Assembly (NCBI GenBank): GCA_016648135.1
Contig: JADDOH010004244.1
Span: forward strand, 62,001-126,000
DNA: 64,000 bases
Direction: 5' to 3'
From: Agrypnia vestita
Lineage: Eukaryota > Arthropoda > Insecta > Trichoptera > Phryganeidae
Below are positions 53,606-63,871 of the stretch, in pieces; position 1 is the first letter of the stretch, and every line of letters starts with the position of its first letter. A program made the translations under genes and the position numbers. Below the pieces are notes generated by a model. It was given only the letters and a program-made list of their open reading frames with translations, did no database searches and was not told where the DNA came from.

Positions 53606-55480
53606 TTACGTGCATCGATTCAAGACCTACGACGACATTTAGATGCAATTAACTTCAAGCTCTATGATTCACATAGTCTCCTGACATCCAAACTACATCC
53701 AACTTTATGGGATCAGTTAGACTTCTTAACAGAACAAAGAGCCGATATCAACACTGCATTTGACACAAAACGACAACAAAATAAATTTGAACGCCTTGTC
53801 TCTAAAAGCACACAACCAAGAAAAGAGGTAGATCCTAAAAAAGTTGTGCATAATTTGTCAGATACATTTCTGGATTCTACCACTACATCTGCCTTGGCCA
53901 AAGGTTTTAATTTTGCAATCGCTCCCTCAAAAATACCTATAGAGGACATTATAACTGGAGTAGAAGCAGCATTAGAGAGAAGCCCTGATGTGCTTGCCGA
54001 GACAATCCGACAACAAACGAGTGAAATACTAAGGAAAGCACAAATTCCTCCACCCAATATGACAAGAGAAGAATTGCGTGCTCTAAAATCACTCAGACAA
54101 AATAAAGATATAATTGTGCTGCCAGCCGACAAAGGCAACGCTACAGTGGTCATGAACACAAAAGAATATAAAGACAAAATGCTTGCACTTCTAGATGACC
54201 CTACGTATAAAATTCATAAGTCGGATCCCACTACATATCTTGAAAAAACCACCAAAGCGAAAATCCTTGCCGCAAAATTGAAACCAGAGACACAAACTGA
54301 ACTTATACCTAGAGAGAAATCCTCTAGATGTCCGAGAATGTATGGTTTACCCAAGATACATAAAAAGGACACCCCTCTTCGACCGATTGTAAGTTCAGTA
54401 GGCTCTCCAACCCAGAACGTGGCGCGATACCTCGCTAAGAAAATGCAGCCGTATGTCGAAAACGCCAAATCTTACGTACGTAACTCTGAGCATTTCATAC
54501 AGCTCTTAAAAGACCTGACCATAGCTGATGAAGATCTCCTTGTAAGTTTTGACGTAGTCTCCCTGTTCACCAATATTCCAGTCGACGATACCTTGAGGAT
54601 AATCAAAGATAAACTAGAACCACCCGAAGAGATCTACGCCCTTATTGAACATTGTTTGAAAAATACCTATTTTCTGTTTGACCAAAAGATGTACAAACAG
54701 ATTGACGGTGCACCAATGGGCTCTCCACTCTCACCGGCTATTGCAAATATTTTTATGATATGGTTCGAGGAACAAGCGATAACCTCATCGGCAAACAAAC
54801 CAAAATTGTGGCTCCGTTATGTAGATGACATATTTTTAGTTTGGCCCCATGGTCTAACTAAACTACATGACTTTCTACATTTCATAAATGGAATACATAC
54901 CAAAATCAAGTTTACCATGGAACTAGAATATAACAAACAACTAGCTTTCTTAGATACCCTTTTGACAAAGAAATCCAACGGGACACTAAGCCATACGGTT
55001 TACCGCAAACCAACCAATACCAATAGATATCTCAATGCTGCTTCTCATCATCATCCTGCGCACATTGCTTCCGTAGCAAATACTTTAGTCGCAAGGGCCA
55101 AGAAATTAGCAGACGATGAAAATATCGAAAACGAAATGACCATACTTAAAGAAACTCTCCGCTGCAACAACTTCTCTGAACATATGATTCGAAAAGCTTT
55201 CACACGAAAAACTAGGTCTTACACAGATTGTGTAGAAACGAAAAAACCTTCAGGAATTGCCTTTCTGCCATATGTTAAGGGCGTCACAGACAGGATTGGA
55301 AAAGTCCTAAAAAACAATAACATCAAGCCCATTTTTCATGCTGAACGGAAAGTTTCTCAAGTATTAAGAAACATAAAGACAACATTCCTTTGGAAGCGCA
55401 TGGTGTATATGAAGTTCCATGCAAGACATGCGAAGGCACATATATCGGACGTACAAATCGAAAAACATCTGCGAGAATAG
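53600..55480 (+). CDS. PLE reverse transcriptase
   Basis: This copies element RNA into DNA at the target site. The frame has 626 codons. Recognisable motifs are IVLPADKGNATVVM (about 172-185), YGLPKIHK (248-255), FDVVSLFTNIP (317-327), GAPMGSPLSPAIANIFM (370-386), the catalytic YVDD (407-410), AFLDTLL (449-455) and RKPTNTNRYL (469-478), the standard PLE order. No ATG starts it. The frame opens with TTG exactly at the inverted-arm junction, and a stop lies 12 bases upstream, so the N-terminus is truncated. Near 55382-55392 a one-base frame change separates it from the endonuclease, and the last 30 or so codons here are out-of-frame read-through. Without repair or frameshifting it makes no endonuclease fusion. 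Confidence 0.92.
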   Translation: MKLRASIQDLRRHLDAINFKLYDSHSLLTSKLHPTLWDQLDFLTEQRADINTAFDTKRQQNKFERLVSKSTQPRKEVDPKKVVHNLSDTFLDSTTTSALAKGFNFAIAPSKIPIEDIITGVEAALERSPDVLAETIRQQTSEILRKAQIPPPNMTREELRALKSLRQNKDIIVLPADKGNATVVMNTKEYKDKMLALLDDPTYKIHKSDPTTYLEKTTKAKILAAKLKPETQTELIPREKSSRCPRMYGLPKIHKKDTPLRPIVSSVGSPTQNVARYLAKKMQPYVENAKSYVRNSEHFIQLLKDLTIADEDLLVSFDVVSLFTNIPVDDTLRIIKDKLEPPEEIYALIEHCLKNTYFLFDQKMYKQIDGAPMGSPLSPAIANIFMIWFEEQAITSSANKPKLWLRYVDDIFLVWPHGLTKLHDFLHFINGIHTKIKFTMELEYNKQLAFLDTLLTKKSNGTLSHTVYRKPTNTNRYLNAASHHHPAHIASVANTLVARAKKLADDENIENEMTILKETLRCNNFSEHMIRKAFTRKTRSYTDCVETKKPSGIAFLPYVKGVTDRIGKVLKNNNIKPIFHAERKVSQVLRNIKTTFLWKRMVYMKFHARHAKAHISDVQIEKHLRE

Positions 55481-55941
55481 ACGAACATCGCGTTGACGTA
55501 AAACGTCGAAAAAGTACATCCACGTTGGCCCAGCATACGATAACTGAAGGACACAATATAGACTTTGACAATGCCAAGGTATTGGTGACATTAAATAAAG
55601 AGAGTCATCGAGTATATAGAGAAGCGATAGAAATCGAGAAAAGACCATACAGTCTAAACACCCGAGATGATTCCCGAAGACTTCCTATGGCTTGGAAACC
55701 GATTCTCGCTAAACGAAAACTTAAAACTCAGAAAAATACCATCACCAAACCAGTTGTCTCTTGTACGATACCACCAACTGCACCGACACATCATCTTTCT
55801 TCAAAATCTCTAGCTATCCAACCGGTAATACATGAATCACCCAGCACAAGTAGACAAAGTACTTTGCATGACTCAGCACCTATACCTGCCGATAAATTAC
55901 GAAGATCGCAGAGATTAAAAGAAAAAAGTTGTAGAAAATAG
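55390..55941 (+). CDS. PLE GIY-YIG endonuclease domain and C-terminal tail
   Basis: This domain nicks target DNA and is normally fused to the C-terminus of the polymerase. The frame shows GVYEVPCKTC, then TYIGRT, then RIDEHR. These give the GIY (GVY), YIG, catalytic Arg and the PLE-type CxxC pair. HTITEGHNIDF follows, and the tail ends RRSQRLKEKS. It lies one frame away from the upstream polymerase, with an overlap of about 90 bases, and has no start codon of its own. A single-base deletion is the simplest cause. The tail beyond 55799 is inside the right arm and is duplicated in antisense in the left arm. Confidence 0.9.
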   Translation: MEAHGVYEVPCKTCEGTYIGRTNRKTSARIDEHRVDVKRRKSTSTLAQHTITEGHNIDFDNAKVLVTLNKESHRVYREAIEIEKRPYSLNTRDDSRRLPMAWKPILAKRKLKTQKNTITKPVVSCTIPPTAPTHHLSSKSLAIQPVIHESPSTSRQSTLHDSAPIPADKLRRSQRLKEKSCRK

Positions 55942-56283
55942 TCAAGCGAGTTTCGATACCACAGAGGGCGCCAGTACAGCACAATTTGAGGGCAAATAAA
56001 TTGAACTTCACAATTCGAATCAGAGATGGCGTTAGTTTCGCTCGCAACTGACACATGAAACATGGCGACGATTTAGTTACACTGAACTGAACTCGAAGTA
56101 CGACAGCCTTATTGGTGGGAGACTTTCATGTCACCCGCGAACAAGTACGGCTAGTCCGCAACTTTTGAGGCCTTTTAGCCTTGACAATGGCACGTGATAC
56201 CGTGTCGAAACGTCGGCCTTGGTCTTCTCACGGAGACCATTTACAGAAAACGCGAGGAAGTCCAGAAGTTCCTTTTGTTACAT
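55799..56283 (+). repeat. Right inverted arm (pLTR) of the PLE
   Basis: Contains the end of the endonuclease frame, the 3' UTR and the terminal motif 56181-56218 (TTGACAA, stem GGCACG/CGTGTC, GAAA, CGTCGG). It ends in GTTACAT beside a TA tract. Confidence 0.93.
56181..56218 (+). promoter_or_regulatory. Variant hammerhead-like motif at the PLE end
   Basis: The layout is as in a hammerhead (7-base core, stem II of 6 bp, GAAA, short stem III), but the first core reads TTGACAA instead of CTGANGA. Both deviations hit C3 and G8, which pair in the ribozyme core. The base pairing expected of minimal stem III is imperfect (GCC rather than GTC). The same form occurs at 53187-53223 (minus) and 1829-1867. 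Confidence 0.4.
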
Positions 56284-56451
56284 ATATATATATATATATA
56301 TATAATTTTGAAATGACAAAAGTGTGCATTAACCAGCATAATTCTAGATTCTTGATGTCCTCGTTATTATATTTTTGAACGCGCCTTTGAATTCGGATAA
56401 GAATACAATTGTTAATTATTTTTAAAAAAATAAGGGAAATTGAATTATTTT

Positions 56452-56655
56452 TTACTCGGACACGAAGGGGTCGAAGTCAGACAACGTTCGAGCAACCCCT
56501 TGAGGGTTACCGAGAGTTAACCGGATGAAAGCCTCGGCGGCGGCGGCGGGGGCGAGGACCTCGGATCTGGACGTATTTATAGATTGGGGTTGTTTGTAAA
56601 TACACACAAGGGGATTTCGCCGGGGAAAAGCGATCCAAGTTAATAATTCAAACAA
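56452..56655 (-). CDS. Uncharacterised GC-rich open frame, possible terminal exon
   Basis: I do not recognise this protein. The minus-strand frame ends in an alanine run and then RLTLGNPQGVARTLSDFD and a stop. Base composition is far more GC-rich than the surroundings, as coding exons often are. A TATAAATA lies within the frame on the same strand near 56575, so promoter-like or non-coding explanations remain. No neighbouring exon was identified. Confidence 0.25.
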   Translation of the reverse strand: MFELLTWIAFPRRNPLVCIYKQPQSINTSRSEVLAPAAAAEAFIRLTLGNPQGVARTLSDFDPFVSE

Positions 56656-57650
56656 CTGACTGCTAGTTTTTAATTACCGGCACCGGCGGAATGTATTTCG
56701 AATTAATTTTATGTCATTTTCTATTAATCTTGGATGTTTCCGTGATCCAAAAGATGATCTCTCTCATCTCGTCACAGGTTGCTGCAAAATACTGTCTTTG
56801 CGTCTGCGATACTTTGAAGAATTCTTAACTGTATTTTTATACATTTGTATGTTATGAAAACACAATTATTGAATAATTAATAATAATAGTAGTAGTAATT
56901 GTGTTCTTAGAACATACATATGAAAATATTGTTAAAAATATAAACTGGTTTATAAAAGGAATTTAAATAATAATTTCTAAGCGTATTCTAGTGTATTTGT
57001 TACATTATTTGGAAGAATATCATACAGATATACATACATTATAAATAATATTGCTTGATATTTCACTTTTAAAAAATACATTTATATAGAGATATCATTA
57101 CCAGCTGCAATATCTATTGTCGCGAGAAGGAACTAGCATAGTATTCGAATATATATTTATTTATAAGGGCTGTTTGATATATCATACATTTAGACATACA
57201 GTGAGAAGTATTTTAATTATTTGGTAGTTAGAAGTTTTGCCGCAAGGAAATCAATATTAGGAGCAGCTTACAAACCTTTTTATTTATATGTCTTTATTTT
57301 GTTTTATAATACATAATAATATTATTGACTAATATTAATCAATCATATTATATTCACTAATTATATAAGTAATTAATAGATTCTGTGATTTGTCCTTTTA
57401 CGTGCATTTCTCTACATGAATATGGTGTTTTCATATTCTCTGGTGAGTTATTATATTCCTCGAGTCTTTTGTAATTTTAATGCTAGTTAGACTGTACTTT
57501 ATAAATGACATTTAGATTGTTTCATACCAGTGTCCTTTTTTAATTAATAATTCATTCAATTTTCATCACTAAAAATAAGGTTTATGCTAGTATTTTTATA
57601 ACAAAGTATGTATTTAAGATAATTATAAAGTAGTATGTCTGATTTTTTTT
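56656..57650. other. 1-kb AT-rich stretch, nothing recognised
   Basis: No supported gene or repeat. Confidence 0.5.
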
Positions 57651-58273
57651 TATTTATTTTTTTTTATTTTTTTATTTTTTAAAAATATTTATTACATTAA
57701 ACATATGCCAAACTGCACAGCAGTTTTACGGCATGGTTGCCTTCAATATTTGACAATAATTTTTATTTTATAATGAAGATAGTAGGTTATTATCGAGTGT
57801 TGCATATTTTTTTACAAGTGATATATGATATGTAATTATAAATTAATGTAAGATTAGGTTCATAGCTTTAATATATATTCTTTTAGCTTGTACTTTTTTG
57901 AAGCCAATGGAGTTTTTTTGTCTTGCATCATCTCAAAGAATTTTTTATCTAATTTATTAAAGATTCTTGGCACAATATATTCTCTTTTCCTTTCGCCATA
58001 CACGTTGTTAGTGATTGGTATTCTCATTGTTCGTCCTGTCGATCTGGTTGCATAGTTATGGTGCGTGTCAGTGTGTATATTAATATTATTTATCATTTCT
58101 TCTAGTATTATATTATATTTTACTTTTTGGTCAATTGGTAATATTTTGCATACTTTGAATAATTTATTATAATCATCCTTGTACATACATTTGGTTCTAT
58201 TATCTACCATATTACGTATATCGTGTATTAAATCATGAACAATATCCGTACTATGTGGGGTAATGAAAACCAT
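57651..58273 (-). pseudogene. LINE fragment: polymerase C-terminal end and 3' UTR
   Basis: The minus-strand frame 58273-57860 (137 codons) encodes DIVHDLIHDIRNMVDNRTKC, then HHNYATRSTGRTMRIPITNN, then REYIVPRIFNKLDKKFFEMM, matching the C-terminal tails of CR1/Jockey-like polymerases (HNYATR and the P..FN.L block are diagnostic). It is followed by a 3' UTR with the hairpin-like CCGTAAAACTGCTGTGC and an A-rich tail (T-rich on the plus strand, 57640-57690). The upstream domain is absent. Confidence 0.75.
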
Positions 58274-58324
58274 TCACAACGTAATTCTGCACAAAATGTA
58301 GATAAACAGAGCTACAAAGGATTG

Positions 58325-58465
58325 TCTGCTGTGCGTGCGGCCGCTCTACGGCTCTACGCCCGCAGCGTTGCGTAGCGGGAAGCGTAGAGCCACGTGCTGC
58401 GGTTTACGCTGGCGGTCACGAAGCGTGTACTACGGGCCGGAGTGGTCAATGGAATTTGTCCGTGA
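58325..58465. mobile_element. GC-rich inverted-repeat fragment
   Basis: GGCTCTACGCCCGC and GCGGGAAGCGTAGAGCC form a near-perfect hairpin, with further GCGTGTACTACGG-type repeats. This may be the end of a hAT-like MITE. It directly follows the 5' truncation point of the LINE. Confidence 0.45.
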
Positions 58466-59050
58466 ACTTGAAAACGAGCAAAGAGGAAACCGCTATACCA
58501 GTTTTCATAATAGAGGGTGATCCGAGCTCAATCGTCATATTTTTACCCTCCATGATAATGCGTCGGTATGCGATTAACCAGCATATTGAAATGGTGAAAA
58601 TTCAATACAAAATTTGTAAAAATTCAGCATCTTTAAGTCGGCACATTCACTGCAAATGCACATTTCGGCGATATTTTTTTACGAAAATGTGGGTTTTTAT
58701 TATTCATTTATATGAGAATATATACTCTATACTGCATTTCTTTACAGTAATAACATAGGTAAAATCTTTTTTATTATATAAATGTAATAAACTGGACATT
58801 ATTTATCATAATTAATAAAATATAAGCGTTAATCGACAGGCCGCGGCCAAATAAACGTTTTTAGTATCCTAGGCGGCGCTAATTTTTAATGAATATTTAT
58901 ATGTACGCATAATATAATATAATCATCAAGAGATGATTTTAAACAGTATATTCTATTTATTCCCGTATTTTGAGGCTTTACTCACTTAATAAAAGTTTTT
59001 TTAATATAAAAACACCTTAATTAAGTATTATTTAAAAATAAAAACTCAGA
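58466..59050. other. No gene recognised
   Basis: Open frame 58456-58758 has no recognisable domain. AT-rich. Confidence 0.45.
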
Positions 59051-59115
59051 AGTATGAAATGCGTCAATAAATGACGCCGCCGAAGGCATTCTGTTTAATT
59101 GACACATTTCATACT
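59051..59115. repeat. Hairpin with 18-bp stem
   Basis: AGTATGAAATGCGTCAAT pairs with ATTGACACATTTCATACT (one mismatch). The loop of about 29 bases contains GACGCCGCCGAAGGC. Confidence 0.75.
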
Positions 59116-59984
59116 TTTTTAGTCTAAGGTCGATGTTTTGAACTTGGATGTTGTATATTTTCCGAATGTGACTACGTGCCATACAGTCGAATTATTTCAT
59201 ATTTTCACGAATTACTGGGATTCGATTTTTTCTAATTTTCTGGAAAACCACAATTTATTTTATATGGAATTGTGAAAAAAAAAATTATGCTAATGCAGCA
59301 GAAGTGATTCAATTACGCGATATTGGTGAAATATAGCTTCAAATAGATATGAAAGTTTCACAAAGAGCTACTTGTGGGAGGTTTCCCGGTAGCCATTTGA
59401 CAGATATTGTTTTCTCATCGTAAATGGTAATGACTGTAGCTGGTATTAAAATGAAATAGAATTTTTTACATAGTACAAAATTACAGTTGGGTTTAAATCA
59501 CCTTTTATAAACCTTTTCTTAAGCTATATATTTTTTAAATATTTTTCGACACCGTGTATATACTATAGATATAGAGATAAGTACTGTATTTCTATCCGTT
59601 TATGAACTGAGAAAAAAATGGTTTATCGAAACAATAAATTCGTTTTGGGAATATTTATTTTTAGCAATAGTTTCTATGACGTGAGTGTGCAGCTGAGACA
59701 TGGTTAACTTATATTTTGTGGACTCCGTGTTTTATGCTTCCAGCAAATAATCGCTCCGCCGCACTGTACATCGACTATTAATATGCCACCGCCCACATCT
59801 CTCATCCGCGTTACTGACCAATGGATTGACATAATGTGTAGGTGACTTATTTATTCTAACTTTATACTCTAATACGCATAGTAATTCTCACTGTGGATGA
59901 ATTCTTACCCCAGTCCGTGCCTGATATTATACGGATACTATACTACTTTTGATTGTTTTATTTCAAGGGTACAGTTAATTTTTA
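59116..59984. other. No gene recognised
   Basis: No supported gene or repeat. Confidence 0.5.
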
Positions 59985-60420
59985 TTTTTTATTTTATTTT
60001 ATTTATTTAACGCCCTTATGGGCTTTTACAAAAATACAGAATATAAATTTTAAAAGAAATATCATAAGACAGATAAAATGATAATACAGATACAAATAAT
60101 AATAGTTAAAAGGTAAACTAATAATATAGTTAAAGGTACAAATAATAAACGTTAAAAGGTAAAATAATAATACAGAAAAATTTATTATCCATTTCCATTT
60201 CGTTAAGATGTAAAGAATTGTATCAGCTTTGTCCTAAACACAGTTATATTATCAGCAAAAGTGTCAGCCGCCTCTGCATGTTCAATCTCTAATGAGTGTA
60301 ATCTGGGAATTATAGAGTTTGCTAATGCATTAGTTCTGACATTTCCACTATAATAGAGTAATGCACTGTGTCTTGATGACCTCAATGGGGCATATAAGTC
60401 GATCAGATCTGGGGGCAATC
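59985..60420 (-). pseudogene. LINE fragment: polymerase C-terminal end and 3' UTR
   Basis: The minus-strand frame 60418-60203 encodes DLIDLYAPLRSSRHSALLYY, then VRTNALANSIIPRLHSLE and a FRTKLIQFF end, parallel to RTNAHYNSLVPRIHRL in the fragment at 2035-2640. The 3' UTR ends in a small hairpin (AAGCCCATAAGGGCG) and a TAAATAAAATAAAAT tail, also as at 2.6 kb. The two fragments are related LINEs. Confidence 0.75.
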
Positions 60421-60780
60421 AATCATGCTGTTTATGATTCTATAAAGAAATATTAGGTCTGTCAACTTACTTAGATAAATATTAGTTTCTATAGATTTCA
60501 CAAATTATATGAATTGTACTCATACCTCAGCATAACCCATGCATATATGCACACATATATGCACGATTATACGTAGAAGGCTACATTTTAAAGATAGAGA
60601 TTTTAATCAGAGAGTTCCGGAGATTTAAAATCATGAAACAGTGAATTGAAGAGATCCAAACAATACGCAAAATTTCAATGTTTTGCTTTGATAAAACAAT
60701 TCGAATTACGCTAAAATTCTGAAGTACGGCGTAGTATTAATATTTATATTTCTGTGAGCTCGTTACTGCAATATCCTACA
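60421..60780. other. AT-rich stretch, nothing recognised
   Basis: No supported feature. Confidence 0.5.
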
Positions 60781-61016
60781 CCGTTTTGCCTTGCCTTGCC
60801 TTGAGGCATGTTTTAAGCAAGATTGTGGCCAAGTATAAATATTATATATTTTTCAGGGGCGTGCAGTGAGAACAATAATATATATTTTGAAATGAACGCC
60901 GTTTTGCCTTGCCTTGCCTTGAAGGTTCGAAGCAAGGTTGTGGCCAAGTATAAACATTATATATTTTTAAGGGGCGTGCAGTGAGAACAATAACATATAT
61001 TTTGAAAAGAAACCGA
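60781..61016. repeat. Tandem duplication of a 118-bp unit
   Basis: Units 60781-60898 and 60899-61016 share CCGTTTTGCCTTGCCTTGCC, TTGTGGCCAAGTATAAA and GGGGCGTGCAGTGAGAAC. They differ by a few substitutions. Confidence 0.9.
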
Positions 61017-61156
61017 AATAAGAGATATATCTCGTAATATTCGTATCATAATAATTAACATATTATATATATATCACAGTATACCCAGAACAGTAGTTTA
61101 TCTCCGGCCTGTCGGGGAGTTATTAGCCTACTCTTGCGTTGACGCTAGGGTTGTCA

Positions 61157-61240
61157 CTTTATTATTACTCCCTTTCTTTTAACTCGTAGCGTCTGAGATT
61201 CCGACGCATAAGGTAGACACGAAACCCGAAAATTTCTGTA
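61157..61240 (-). mobile_element. Family A fragment
   Basis: The ACTCCCTTTCTTTTAACTCG end is joined directly to GATTCCGACGCATAAGGTAG. The core is deleted. The joint matches the deletion subtype in copies 4 and 7. Confidence 0.7.
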
Positions 61241-61399
61241 ATTAGTATACCTAGTTTCTGCCCTTAAATTGCAAGAACGCTGATTAACATCAACGTAGAC
61301 TTTTAAAAACTTACAGTCTTTGTGATAATCAACACACCTTTTTAGTAAAGCACCACAAACATAAAAAAGGCATTTTTTTCAAGAAGCGCATTTTTTCAA

Positions 61400-61462
61400 T
61401 GTGTGCGTCGCAGTGCGTGCGTACACGGCGCCGAGCACGCACGCACACATTCTAATGGGTAG
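61400..61462. repeat. Imperfect hairpin of GTGCGTGCGT repeats
   Basis: AATGTGTGCGT and TGCGTGCGT on the left pair with ACGCACGCACACATT on the right around GGCGCC. Confidence 0.6.
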
Positions 61463-61699
61463 CGGCCAGTTTGTATGAAGACGTATTTAGTATACTGTGA
61501 TATTATTTAGATTATAATATTGCTAAAAATTCCAATCTTAAAAAATAGATATCTCATTAGTTACATCTTTGGTTATTTGAGGGGAATGAAAACGCCTCGG
61601 ATGCCGGTCGCGCTAATGATTATTACAACGCATATACGAAACAGGTTGTAAAATTGAAATATATACGACTTCCAAAAGTTTGATAGACGTGGTATTTTA

Positions 61700-61850
61700 T
61701 CATGCGAGGAAATGGTAAACGCTACATTGTGTAAAGTGATTACTTAAGCCAGCCGTATGATAGGTCGCAAGCCCTGTAAACACCCAAAGACTTTCATACC
61801 TAGTTTCCCGTAAAAAATTTAATTTCGTCTCTGTGAGACATCTATAATAC
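61700..61850 (+). mobile_element. Half of a hairpin MITE related to 63703-63871
   Basis: The right half only: AAGACTTTCATACC, GTTTCCCGTAAAA and CGTCTCTGTGAGACATCTAT in the same order as in the complete copy. An open frame across it on the minus strand is not a gene. Confidence 0.7.
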
Positions 61851-62469
61851 ATCTTGATTGGTTTAGTAACCCTCTTTGACATTTTAGTAACCTTCATTGA
61901 TGAACATCGGAAAAAAATTCAGTATTGACGTCATATATTACAACACATTTACTTTGAATAATGAAATCGAATAAATGTAGCCAAATTCTATTCATTTCCA
62001 TGATCGAAAATCGGGTTTAGCAAAATCTACGAAAATATGAGAAAATATTATTTCCCTTCCAATTTCCGCTATTCAACTAATGCGAATTTTGTCACGTAAA
62101 TTTTCAAATTTGCCTAGGATACTTTGGAAAGTTCTGGAAGACGTATGACGATTTATTTATTCAGCTGTGAAAACCATCCTCATGTAGCTATGCTATTAGG
62201 AACTAAGCGTGGACGAGAAGGTTGTAACGTTGTCCACAAAGAGATGTCGACAACAAAGAAGTTGGATTGACAACAAAGAAGTTGATTGACGTAGAAATGC
62301 ACGGGACAGAGACAGTTATAGCTCAATGGAGGCCTCTACTCTAAGGCCCGAATTAAAAGTCAATACTTAGATGATTTAAAGGTGTTATTTTGTACTGAAA
62401 ATTACAATTCAAGTACTGAAGTACATCAAGTACTTTATTATTAAAATTACCTTTTGGCCAATGAAAATC
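61851..62469. other. No gene recognised
   Basis: A short direct repeat GACAACAAAGAAGTTG(G)ATT occurs twice near 62250. I see nothing else. Confidence 0.45.
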
Positions 62470-62931
62470 TTAACAATGAAAGACGAATTAAAACATATAA
62501 CATAACACTAAACTTACAGTAATTTAATATATTTCTAAAATGTCAGATGTTTTGAGCTTTGATAAGACACTTCATGCTTTAAAGATTAAATTCTTAAAAC
62601 ATTTGTCAGTCAATTTAGATTTTCGACATTCGTAGTGAAGTACCTATTATGTATACCGACGGAGTAATTCAAATTTAGAAAATATTCCGCGACGTTATCG
62701 GGCCGCCGTTGCTAATCAAACTTTTCTAACGATTCCAATTTGAAAAAACTATAATTATTCTTTTTTTTTAACGAAAATTTGATAGATCTTCTTGATCGTC
62801 GCCACAAGTCTGCTTGCAAAGTTTCAGCTCGATCGGATCACGGGAAAAGGGTCAAAAATCGATCCAAAGTTTTTTCGACGTCAAGCCGGCAAGCAAGCAA
62901 GCAGACGCCACGAGTTAATACAAAGGGAGTA
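62470..62931 (+). mobile_element. Family A repeat, copy 8
   Basis: Lacks the AGTAACCC left end but keeps the interior, core and intact right end AAAGGGAGTA. Confidence 0.8.
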
Positions 62932-63702
62932 AAAAAGTTGTAGAGGGACATGAAAAGCGTTTCAAAATCACAAGATTCGATACGATTATAATCGTTTTTG
63001 ATTAACAAAGTTAATGCGAAATATTCATCAGAGCAGCATTAAAAACGAAATGTCAATGTTTGATCTGAAGCGTTTAATTTATTCGAGTAATTTAAATGAA
63101 AATTGGACATTCAAAAAGATTAAAGCTTTATTACTTATTACATTACCTCGTCATTCTTTATGAAGGAAGATTAATCATGGAAAGACATTAATATTAAAAT
63201 TTACGAGCGCCTCATAAATAATCTTGTTGTATTCGTGAAAGCTTTGTTATTCTATAATAAATCATATTTATCTCACTTTTAGCTCCAGAGGAGCAGAGAC
63301 AAAAGGGATGGGAGGGGGGGTCTTAATTTATTGGAGATGCGATGCTATCTGTCAGAAAGTCCAAGATATTACTTTTAGATTGTTTAAACATTCCGTAAAG
63401 ACTTTAAAAACCTCATTCAAACCTCGACCTTGTAAATTTTGATTATTTCAATCGAGATAAATTTATACTTTCAACTTCACACTATTCTTAATTAATCTGT
63501 AAGAACGTAGTCGACAGAATTTTTAGAAAATTTATTAAAGTTATCAAATGAAAATCCCTTTTAGCTCTGGAACAATATTCTAGCTCTAGGAATAATTAAT
63601 ATGAGAGGATATTTCAGAATATTTTTGAGTATCTTCCAATTTTTCAGAACAGAATAGATTTATGTTACAGGGATATCATTAATTAATCAATGTATATATA
63701 TA
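62932..63702. other. AT-rich stretch, nothing recognised
   Basis: No supported gene. A short G-run is at 63312-63320. Confidence 0.5.
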
Positions 63703-63871
63703 TAGATGTCTCACAGAGACGAAACTGTATTTTATGGGAAAGTAGGTATAGAAGTCTTTTGGGTGTACATAGGGCTTAAAGTCTATCACCTAAGCCTGCC
63801 GTACAATACAACCAAAAGACTTCTATACCTACTTTCCCATAAAATATAGTTTCATCTCTGTGAGACATCTA
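63703..63871. mobile_element. 169-bp hairpin MITE
   Basis: 60-bp arms starting TAGATGTCTCACAGAGA and ending in the complement are about 95 percent identical, with a 49-bp loop. Flanked by TA-rich DNA. Confidence 0.88.

Larger units (their letters stand above)
53121..56283 (+). mobile_element. Nearly complete Penelope-like element with inverted terminal arms
   Basis: The element has, in order: a 485-bp left arm, a reverse transcriptase frame, a GIY-YIG endonuclease frame, and a right arm that is the inverted copy of the left. Inverted or tandem terminal repeats that include part of the coding sequence are known for PLEs. The left arm is an inverted copy of the end of the endonuclease ORF plus 3' UTR, so the true 5' end of the ORF was lost. 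The arms are nearly identical, indicating recent insertion. TA microsatellites flank it. A solo terminus is at 1751-1932. Confidence 0.93.

Noticed and set aside
53341..53652. 103-codon plus-strand frame
   Set aside because: It is antisense to the endonuclease tail within the left inverted arm of the PLE.
61700..61897. 65-codon minus-strand frame
   Set aside because: It overlaps a half MITE and has no protein-like feature.
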